From the NCBI GenBank assembly GCA_007026445.1, contig VDMD01000002.1, positions 1,612,001 through 1,676,000 of the forward strand: a DNA stretch of 64,000 nucleotides, in the 5' to 3' direction. The position numbers and the translations under genes are program-made. Below the pieces are notes generated by a model, which was not told the origin of the DNA, made no database searches, and worked only from the letters and a program-made list of their open reading frames with translations. The stretch comes from Schizophyllum amplum (Eukaryota; Basidiomycota; Agaricomycetes; Agaricales; Schizophyllaceae). Of this stretch, positions 55,705 through 64,000 are shown piece by piece. Each line of letters begins with the position of its first letter. Positions within the stretch are counted from its first letter, which is position 1.

Positions 55705-56469
55705 CGATTCATTGTTCTACTTCACAATCAAACTTTTGGCTGCAATATTGATCACTAGGGACGTTCAGAATTAAAACCGGCGACACCGGTTTCGGTTTCG
55801 ACCGCGGGTTACGGTTTGTCGGCAAGTCCCAAAAGACCTCGCGCGCGACGCGCACAGCGGTGAGGCCTGCGGGGGCGTCGCGCGCCCCCAACGCGCCGAC
55901 GGCGCCGCCGATCCATTATCAGGCATTTGCTGGCTTCTACTGCTTGTACATGTACATGTGAGGTATCCTTCTGAATAATGTGACGTCTGAGTACAACATC
56001 CTGGCCCTCTGCTCCTCATCCGGGACTTTCCGGTAAGATGAAGAGAGGGCGGCATCATCTGGGGAGGCGCGGGGGACGTCGATCACCATCACAAAAAATG
56101 TCGAAAGTATATCTTCCTTTGTCCTGAATATAATCTTGGCAAGGCCCGCGCCGGTCCGATCACGTGTGATATCGCAGGCCGCGAGACTTGGTGGTCATTC
56201 CAAGGGTTCTCAAGCGGCCGAAGGCTGCTCCGAAAATTCCACCTTCTCAAGGCCCCTAGCCAGGGTTTTCGCCCGGACCGTTGCATCCTCGCCAGGGTTT
56301 TCACTCGGTCCGGTGGTTTCCCGCCCAGGGTTTTCGAAGCGCGCCAGAGCGTGCCGCCGCCTACGTGATTCCATCACTGTCCCTCGCATCAATTATCGGA
56401 TAAATCACATCTTGTTCTTCTCGGAGCAATGAGTACATCACATCCATCACATACCTCAGAAAGGACAAT
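55705..56469. other. Spacer, no gene seen
   Basis: No supported frame is seen. The motif CCAGGGTTTTC is repeated three to four times between about 56259 and 56336, a small dispersed repeat. Confidence 0.4.
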
Positions 56470-57064
56470 AGTCGTACTCAATTCGGGGCTGAATTCAGCT
56501 GGCTGAATTCCTGCCATGGTGACGGCCTGGTAACGGCTGCCAGGTGACGCATCAAACGTGCCTGAGGACGTCGACCGGTCGACGGCGTGCCGCGTCGTGC
56601 AGCACGTTCATTGCTGCAGCGAGCTCGTCACCGCGGAAAGCGGCGATGTCGCCCACGCAAAGCGTGACCCCCGAGAGCGGGGGGAGGGCGACGCGTTCGA
56701 ACGTGCTCGCCTTGGGATACAGGGAGGCTGCGTGCCACAACGACTCGGCGATCGGCGTCTTGCTTGTCGCGCCGCTTTTGATGGCAACATGACCGGGGCG
56801 CATCAAAATGGCCCGGAGCGCTAGCGTCGGTGCGCGTTCTGCACGCTCTGCACACAGCTCGCCAACAGCGTTAGAAAATGTTTGAACGCTGTTGCAAACC
56901 TCCCCGAAGGCGGGGGGCACAGGCATACAAGTATTCTAAAGGGCGTAGGGATGAGCAAGGCGCTCGCCACGCGACGGGCCATCAAACGCCGATCGCCGAC
57001 ACGCCTGAACGGTGGCGCGCGTCGGGCGCGCTCACTCGCAAGCATGCTCGCAGACCTCCTCTCA

Positions 57065-57097
<33 letters not shown>

Positions 57098-57306
57098 CGC
57101 CCCCACCCTCCGTCTTTGCGTGGGAGACATCGCCGCTTTCCGCGGTGACGAGCTCGCTGCAGCAATGAACGTGCTGCACGACGCGGCACGCCGTCGACCG
57201 GTCGACGTCCTCAGGCACGTTTGATGCGTCACCTGGCAGCCGTTACCAGGCCGTCACCATGGCAGGAATTCAGCCAGCTGAATTCAGCCCCGAATTGAGT
57301 ACGACT
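56470..57306. mobile_element. Fold-back element with 193-bp inverted arms
   Basis: Positions 56470-56662 and 57114-57306 are reverse complements with one mismatch seen in 193 positions. The 451-bp middle is itself partly symmetrical and has a small hairpin at its centre (CAACAGCGTT at 56863, its complement at 56885). Outer edges are AAT|AGTCGTAC and GTACGACT|AAT, so a 3-bp AAT duplication, or TA, is possible. No transposase is encoded. The near identity of the arms suggests recent insertion or ongoing gene conversion. A 28-bp C run lies inside. Confidence 0.9.
57067..57094. repeat. 28-bp poly-C run
   Basis: The longest homopolymer in the window lies inside the fold-back element beside its right arm, with no counterpart of equal length on the left. 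Confidence 0.9.
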
Positions 57307-58820
57307 AATAGCAGAGCAGCATGATCAAACCCGGAACGACGGTGCTCAATGTCAGCTGCGGCGCGGCGCATGCGTTCAACCTCACCATCGTCATCAGCTG
57401 TGCTGCAGGACTCTGCTCAGGTATGAAGGTGCGTTGGCTGGCTAGAATATGTGGCTATCCTCCTAATTATCTCCTCCCCACGACTTTTTTTATCATCCCG
57501 CCTTCGCGCATGTTCATGCTTACCTTGAACATTGACGCTGTGGCACCGCCTGCACCTCTCGCTTCTGCAAGTGCCTCTCGACAATTCCTCGCTCGCACGC
57601 AGGCCGCCGCTGGGGCCACAAGGGGCCACCACGTCTCTGCTGGTCAACTCGGCAGCGCCTCGCCTCTTCGCATGTCGCCAAACTCGGACGAGCTTTGGCG
57701 GGTGCACTCAACGGGTCAAGGGGCATTTGGCCTCTTTGGGCGAGCTATCAAGAGCGCTAGGGCGTACTTGAAGACGGCATACAAGGTCTCAAAGATGGTG
57801 CACATGTTCAGCTCTTGCAGAGGCACATGTCGCTCCCGCGCAACGGCGGTTCAACAAAGAGGGGCACAAAGAGGGGCTTCGAGACGTTGCCCCGCCTACG
57901 CGCTGCCGCACGCCCACATCAGCTTGCGCGTCTTCTTCTCTAGGTCGATGAGCTCCGAGTCCTTCTCAGTCTGGTCGAGCATCCCTATGGCGCCACCGGC
58001 GCATGTATATTTGCGTAGACAAGCAGCGTAGTTGTACCTGGTAAGCATGCTTCTATCTCAGCTTCCGTATATGCACCGTACTCACTGCCCTCTCAGTCGC
58101 ACGGCGAACGGTATTCATGCCCTTCGCATCTAAGTTACGCTTGGCATCCAGCCCAGGAATTGGATGCGCTGCGCGGGGCGCTCGTCTTGAAGGTCGACGG
58201 CGTGCTCTTCCGCAGGCTCTGGCATGCGAGAGAACGACTTTCTGAGCACGGGCTTCATTGTCGCGCTCGCGACATGCGGGATCATCTCAGACAGCGGTGT
58301 CTTCTCTGCTCCGGGTGGCGGGGTTCCTCAGCGCCGTTGCATCTATATCTGCCCGCGATTCCATGCCGCCGTACTGGGACAACACTGTTTGCGCCGCCTT
58401 GTTGCCCGATGATCTCTCAGATGAGTTTGATGATCAAGGTGACGATTCGCGTCCAGGAGGTGGAGCTCAAGCTCTCGAGTCGGACGGTTCTCAATGAATC
58501 AGGTCGCTCTCTGCCGTGCGGGCTCACATGAGCTTTCTCTCGACAGCCCGCGAATTGACAGGGAGGTCGCTCGGGCGAGCCTAAGGTGCACTTGCGGGTG
58601 TGCTCGAGCTCTGAGTACACTCGCGGGCGCACTCGCTGGGGCAAGACTCGCGGGCGCACTCGCTGGGGCAAGCATCGAGCAGGCAAGCTAGAGATGCGGA
58701 ACTTCGCACTCGGTCACTGCTGAGGCTACAGTCTTGTGCGGATGCATGCGTGCAGACCACTGGCAGGGGACTCAATATTCATGACATGGCTTTACATATA
58801 CAATACAGAACGAATGACAA
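57307..58820. other. Spacer, no clear gene
   Basis: A 236-codon frame at 57321-58031 begins just outside the fold-back element but has no domain. I consider it unproven. The rest has short frames only. Confidence 0.35.
58619..58672. repeat. Two-copy 27-bp tandem repeat
   Basis: The 27-nt unit starting ACTCGCGGGCGCACTCGCTG is present twice, identical by eye, followed by a partial GCAAG. Confidence 0.85.
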
Positions 58821-60469
58821 CTAGAAAAGACCAGAACGAAGTACAAGGACCGAAGGTAAATACATCACTTCCCTGCCACCATGTGCAGGCAAGCTGACCG
58901 CCATGCTACCGTAAACCATGCCCATGTCCACCTCGACCTTGCACAACGACGCGGGATTCGCGGTTAGGCCCATCCGCCCGCTGATAAGGGTCCAGCCGTT
59001 TGCTTGCAAAACTTCTCTAGCATTGTCGACGTCTTTGACGCGGTGCTTGATACTAATCTCCTGTGTCGACGAAGTCAGTGCACCGTGAGCGTGTAGTAGC
59101 GGGACCAGTGACGTACCCGTAGGAGGAATCGCATACAGATGCCGGGGAACATGTTTACCCTGAGCTTGCGAAGAGTGGTCTCGGAATTCCACTGAAACAG
59201 CTCGGCACATAGCGAGGTCAGTCCAGGCAGATCAGGCATGCGAACAACCCAGTCCCGACGCGCATCCTGCAACTCGAATAGTGGAGTTGTCGTTGGGCGG
59301 GTGAGTAGGCGGACAACGTCCATGTCGGGGAAAGAGTCTGGCATCTCGGCAACGATGTAGGGAAGTGGCTGAGGGAGAATACCTGATGTATTATGCAGGA
59401 GCTCGTTGCGCAAGCGCGCACGGAATTGATCTTTCCGCCGCCAAAATTCGTCCGCCTCGGGGGCCTTCAGAATGTCGCATAATTGGCGCGCAAGATTCGA
59501 GCGGGCGAGTGCGATTGCGTATTGTGGTGTGCAGCCCGTCAAGCCGTTCTGTAGCACATGAGTAGATGAATAATGTAACAGACAGAACGTACCGGCTCAT
59601 AGTCATTCCCGACCAACATAGCGAAGAGAACGAGCTGCGTCGCATTGAGCCCGCACATGCCTTGCTGGCAGATATCGACCGCACGATAACAAGCGACCCG
59701 GTCGTCTAAACCGCCCTCAATATGACGCCTGTGAATCTACGATGAGCAGTGAGTGTAGATTGCGGCATCGTACATACGTTCGTATGACCGTCCTAGCACC
59801 AAAGATGAAAAGGTCGCTGTCGTCGCTGAGTATGCCGTTCGCAAGGCCAAGCTTCGACATGACCCCTAGTTCAGCATCCGCCTCTCCAAGAGCCTGTGAG
59901 CACCCCCGAGTGAGCCTCCAAGCAGACAAGTACGCACAGGGAAGAGATTCTCACCTCCAAGACGTTGAAGCCAATTGCGTTGAGCAATCTCTTGTAGTCT
60001 TTGATGACCTTACGATTCCGTGGCACGATAGCTGCGTCATGCTTCATGTCTGACTTCAGCTGGCCGTCAAAGACGAAGACGACGGTGCCGGGTGAATTGA
60101 GATATCCAGCCAGTGAGGCGACGGCTTCGTGAAGATCGCTGGACCGCGCTTCAAAGTTCCAGCGGCGACGTGGAAGCCCTCTTTTTTCAAGTACCGGAGC
60201 CAAAGCTCGAGAGAGGGCAAGGCTGGGATAAGTTCAGCGTCAGGATTTACGGTGTACTCGGGAACGTACTTGGCATCAATCCCCAGAACATACTCTGGCG
60301 CATTGTTGGAAAGATCGGAAAACCCACCATCACAGAGGCATAGCTCTGTGAGGGATTCGATGGTCTCTACGTGTTTGAAAACCTGTTGGTTGTTAGTTGC
60401 GTGCGTGTGAGCTCGGAGTGAAAGATATTGGGCTTTAGCACGCACATTCCAAGCCCCTTTGATGCCCAT
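58821..60469 (-). CDS. XPG/Rad2-like structure-specific nuclease, second paralogue
   Basis: Exons 60469-60446, 60382-60270, 60222-59955, 59893-59778, 59728-59593, 59548-59117 and 59060-58821 total 1329 nt, 442 residues. The first exon is 24 nt (MGIKGAWN), the same length as in the 41779 paralogue. Catalytic acids are Asp44 (LGIDAN), Asp98 (VVFVFDG), Glu139/Glu143 (GEADAELG), Asp159/160/162 (LSDDSDLFIFGA) and Asp in VGNDYEPNGL. The helix-hairpin-helix after that motif is weak (NGLTGCTPQYAI lacks GVG), so DNA binding may differ. The C-terminal domain is unrecognised, and there is no SUMO-interaction-like tail. Flap or junction cleavage is inferred from family. Confidence 0.85.
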
Positions 60470-60689
60470 GGTAGGAAGCTGCAAGGCAGAATGTCTTCCC
60501 CTATAGATGCGTCAAGAATTTAGCAGCATTGTGATCGCTCTGAGACAGCACCGCCACGCTGTGGGTCCAAGCTTGTGCAAGTCCATAAAGGCTCTTTTGG
60601 TCAGATTCAAGAGATCTGTGGCCTCCCACTGAGATCATCGTTTGAAGTGTTGACTGTTATACGCGAGGCCGCATGCAAGCCAGCTTACT

Positions 60690-60926
60690 TTATATACTGA
60701 ACGACGTATTGTGGGCTACTAGAAAGCCCGTATACTCATTGTGAATCCTTATGTACCGTGGTAAGGAAGTCTGGCTGGCATATAATACGCGGTAAGGTGA
60801 GCCAGCGACGAAGCCAAGCCCGTCGGAAGCGTCTACGGCGAAGTCCCTGATCCAGCCACCGTCGACGTTTACTAGTACCATCTCATCGCTCCCCCGAATC
60901 GCGTAAGATATGTCTATTCGAAACAC
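60690..60926 (-). CDS. Possible terminal exon, unknown protein
   Basis: A 78-codon open stretch without ATG has natural composition (GSDEMVLVNVDGGWIRDFAV, GLGFVAGSPYRVLY) and ends in a stop at 60690. It may be the last exon of a gene whose upstream exons I could not find in 60.9-61.6 kb, or a fragment. Confidence 0.3.
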   Translation of the reverse strand: MFRIDISYAIRGSDEMVLVNVDGGWIRDFAVDASDGLGFVAGSPYRVLYASQTSLPRYIRIHNEYTGFLVAHNTSFSI

Positions 60927-61765
60927 ACGTACTTAGTCTTTGTAAAAGACGCAGGGGTTCGAATAGTACGAAGGGCAGTGTGGAACATTTCGCGGGTGTG
61001 GAACTGCACGGGGCTATGCGCGGGTTAGGGGGATGTGAAGGAAGAGTGCACCGCGCGAGCAACGGTCGCGCTCGAAGGGCGCGACGCAGCTGATGCGCAT
61101 GACGCGGGTGTAGCGCGCAACGGCGACTGCGAGAGTCCCGCCAACGAGAAACCTCGGGGGACGCGTCGGTGTGCGTCGGTGTCGACGCATCTTGATCTTG
61201 AGCTACACGATCGCGGGGGACAGAGGGCGGTGGATGTCGGTAAAACTGTTGGTGCGGGGGCAAATGCATAGGCGCCTGTGGCCAGTGGCGGTACCGGCCT
61301 TCGCTCGTAGCGCGCACGTCCTGGCTCTGAGCCCCGACCAAAAGTGGTACCGCGAAGACCCGGTGCGATGAGTCCTCGAGCGGCCTGCTCTCGGGAATGG
61401 GAGGGAGACGGAGGCGGGATCCAGCACCTAGCCACCGCAGGCAGAGCGCGTGGGACGTGGACCACGTCCGCCAGTGTCTGTCGAGGACGTGAAGCGCGGC
61501 CGGCCGTACTGACGCGACGAACGCGGCATACAAATTGTTCGATCACAGTGGCTATAATGTACGAGTGTAAGCCATGATGCATGAGACGCGAGCTAGACGT
61601 AGCACGCACCTATAGCGCAGCGCTCGCGAATGGCCGAAATGTAGCGAAGTACGCGATGGAAGGAACCAGAGCGAAGCCGTGAAGCGTGAAGATCGACAGC
61701 GTCGCGCGAACACTGAATCCGGGAATCAATGACGTCGATTCCTGGACTTTGCGATCACATGATCC
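60927..61765. other. Spacer, no gene supported
   Basis: GC-rich DNA with overlapping Arg/Pro/Ser-rich frames on both strands. None resembles a protein. Confidence 0.3.
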
Positions 61766-61972
61766 TTACACCCTCTTGCGGATCGTATAAAGCAGGGCGT
61801 TCACAACCTCAGCATCGCGCTCCTTCCCTCCTACCCCCATCATCAGCATGACCTCCCGCATCAACAAGTTTGAGATCAGCTTTAAAGATTCGGCCTCGAG
61901 CTCCAATTCCGTCGGCGTCTCAGCAACCTCGATCCGCGTCCGCCGTACCTCTTTGCCTTGGGCCGCATGCAT
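61766..61972 (-). CDS. Possible C-terminal exon, unknown protein
   Basis: The minus-strand stretch PTELELEAESLKLISNLLMR continues into a second helix-like segment ending NALLYTIRKRV and a stop. It looks like an amphipathic helical protein end, but a plus-strand ATG frame (61849) covers the same bases, so strand assignment is uncertain. Confidence 0.25.
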   Translation of the reverse strand: MHAAQGKEVRRTRIEVAETPTELELEAESLKLISNLLMREVMLMMGVGGKERDAEVVNALLYTIRKRV

Positions 61973-63620
61973 TGCAGGCTACTCCTAGAACGACCCGCCT
62001 CTCCTGTACTGCCTCCTGTGATGTCTCCGCCTCTGCCTCTCCCATTGCGCAGGCCACCGGCTCCGAGCCTGTGCAAGATCTTATCGACGAGCCTCCGGAA
62101 CGAAGCTCTCCGATCGAGCAGGAGCATCCTGACTTGGGCGCAGGCGATGGGCGCTCTGGACGATATAACGGAGCGGGGCAAGCCGCGCCCGCGTGTTGAC
62201 GAGTACGTCCTGCCTCACTCTATATTATTCAAGCGCATATACCCATCCTCTCACAGCCACGAATCACCCCTCCTCCCATACCTATACGCATCACGCGTTC
62301 TTCCTCGCCTTGTTCTCGAGATCCCGACTTACGGCGTTGATTCAATTCTGCAGGCGGCAGCCGCTGGCCATGACTTCGATGAAAAAGCGGAGATAAGTAG
62401 AAGAAAATGACGAGAAGACTGAAAGGTGCGCATATATGCAGTAAACTTCGCGTGCCTTCTCACACAGCCTTATTAAGCGCGCTGTTGAAGGCCGTCATGG
62501 CGCTCATTCCAGGCATCTCCGAGTACTGCCGGCGATGCCGCAGCATAGTATATAATGGCACTCATGCACGAAGTGAGTTGCTCCGTCTTGAAGTGCATTG
62601 TGCTGATAACGAGGCAGATGCGCGACGTCTGCAACCGCGCTCGAGGCGATGGCACTAATCTTCCCCAAAATCTCGTCCTCGTGGCTAATCTCAACGATCC
62701 CCTCCCTGACCGTCTCGATCCGCCCTGTTCGAAGGCGACTCTCAGTTCGCCCGGCAGGCCGTCCCGCTGGGGGACTGCGATGATCTCGTTGAGGAGGACA
62801 CGCGCACGACCGGTGAGTCACCCCTCTTGACCATCGCGAATACTAACATATCATGCAGAACCATCGCGCGTCTGTAGACCTTTCTCCTGTGCGTGCGTCA
62901 GTGACTACACTCCTTTATCTTCGGCATTGACTGCTATGCACAGCTCTATTGTGCCGTCTGCTAGGCAAGAACAGTGCATATGCGGCACCGAACTCGGTCC
63001 CGACAGGGTGTAACGCGCGGGTACACGGCCACCTGCGCGTCACTGCAGAGACTATCGCATATGTCGCGATGCAGGTCCGTTTCATTCGTAACCTGATACC
63101 TATACTGACTTCGCTTCTCAGGCGCGCTTCGTGTGCTCCGCAGTCAGGAATCGGAGTCTCGCGGACGGTGACTTGACTATGCAGGCGTTCTAGAAGAACA
63201 TTTTTTGCTTTGTCTTGACAAGGACAACCTTGAGGATTGGATCGAGGAGACCTACCGCTGGTGGAACACGTGCGTGTTACGCTGCTTATAGGCCTTGACT
63301 GACGGCAGCCACGGAGAGATTTTCGGCAAGCTGGAAGGCGATGAGGAACAGACGATCGCCGCTCACAAGAAGGCAGCAGGCGCAAGCTGGACAACTGCCT
63401 CTCGAAACGCGAGGCGCGCGCAGCCAAGCGGGCTGCAGTTAGGCATGCGGAGTCAGCGGCGTAGGCTGCCGCGGTCTTTGTTTTCTCACTTTCTGTATGT
63501 CTTGTCGCTCCCGGTGAGTGAGTCCCGCGTGTCTGACCCTCCATGTAATACGGCTAACGACGTCAGTAGACGGTATCGCCTTGACCTATGCTTGTTGCAG
63601 AAGCCGCCCCTCTAAGTAGC
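61849..63620 (+). other. Uncertain coding fragments
   Basis: Possible plus-strand exons read MTSRINKFEISFKDS (61849), VQDLIDEPPERSSPIEQEHP (about 62070), LLKAVMALIPGISEYCRR (about 62480) and NRARGDGTNLPQNLVLVANL (about 62632). GT/AG sites exist between them, but I found no single path with joined phases. This may be a decayed gene. Confidence 0.25.
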
Positions 63621-63990
63621 CAAGGTCCCCCGGGTTTCTCGATGTGCCGGCGGTCTCCCCGCGGGACGCTGTCCTTGCCCCAAGACCTCCAAGCGGGATG
63701 GTGATTGACCACCATTCAGGCGTCAAGACTCATGCAAAACGAACTCAAGATCACCGACGATGACAAGAGTGGTCTCGGGACCGTTCGCGACTGTCATCTC
63801 CTGTGTGGAGGAAGACGACGGGTCTGCCGCGGGGGTGCGCAGCGCTGCCGCACTTCTTATCGGTTGTGGGTTATCGGTCGCCAGTACTGTACCTGAACTA
63901 ACCTTCCCTTCAGACTCGTTACCGGGGGTCATGTGCCTCTAAGGTGAGGTTCTTGTCTTGAACGCGCATCACCCAGCTAATGCTTCCAAC

Positions 63991-64000
63991 CCCCCCCCCC
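63991..64000. repeat. Poly-C run at window end
   Basis: Ten C close the window. The run may extend beyond it. It is one more member of the homopolymer set of this window. Confidence 0.6.

Noticed and set aside
57321..58031. 236-codon plus-strand frame beside the fold-back element
   Set aside because: No domain is recognisable and the composition is uneven; I could not distinguish it from chance.
60954..60966. GGGTTCGAATAG resembling a tRNA B box
   Set aside because: It lacks the final CC and has no A box at the right distance on either strand.

Overview
The window reads as nuclear DNA of a filamentous basidiomycete, most likely a wood-decaying agaricomycete (Polyporales-like; this is inference). 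The grounds are GC-rich genes packed on both strands, many 45-60 nt introns with GT(G/A)(A/C)G donors and CTNAC-type branch points, and a glucuronoyl esterase of family CE15. Further support comes from the expanded PIN/XPG-type nucleases, a TET/JBP-type dioxygenase, a Crypton-like tyrosine recombinase and a decayed Ty3/gypsy element. All exon models below come from reading splice signals by eye and checking that the phases join. None is supported by transcripts.

Layout. 0-12 kb: an unknown protein running in from the left edge, a 22-exon dynamin-like nuclear GTPase with 3-nt and 7-nt microexons (3008-7734), and a very Ser/Thr-rich single-pass membrane protein (8389-11581). 12-15 kb: gene-poor, with short repeats and a perfect palindrome. 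15-24 kb: three ordinary conserved genes, namely an ankyrin-like protein, a four-helix membrane protein and a Faf1-type ribosome-biogenesis protein. The first two have introns swollen with CT-rich repeats and poly-C acceptor tracts, and a 1-kb inverted-repeat element lies between them. 24-28.7 kb: a secreted CE15 esterase and a C2H2 zinc-finger protein. 29-31.2 kb: a hAT-like non-autonomous element and a tRNA-like SINE head. 32-35 kb: a SAP-domain protein.

35.5-41.5 kb holds a relic of a PDR-type ABC transporter followed by an internally deleted gypsy retrotransposon. 41.8-60.5 kb is the accessory heart of the window. It contains two XPG-like structure-specific nuclease genes (41779-43648, whose tail carries two SUMO-interaction-like motifs, and 58821-60469). 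It also contains a complete Crypton-like tyrosine recombinase gene (47262-48934) bracketed by two related genes or gene relics of unknown family, and a complete TET/JBP-like 2-oxoglutarate dioxygenase gene (53510-55704). A fold-back element with 193-bp near-perfect inverted repeats lies at 56470-57306. These are separated by GC-rich low-complexity DNA (44.0-45.6 and 51.3-53.2 kb). The last 3.5 kb holds only uncertain coding fragments.

How they may work together: the recombinase, the DNA-base dioxygenase and the flap-type nucleases could all act on DNA structure or DNA bases, and they sit within 19 kb in a repeat-rich block. Whether they form one mobile or epigenetic unit is conjecture. The sequence shows only co-location and intact catalytic motifs.
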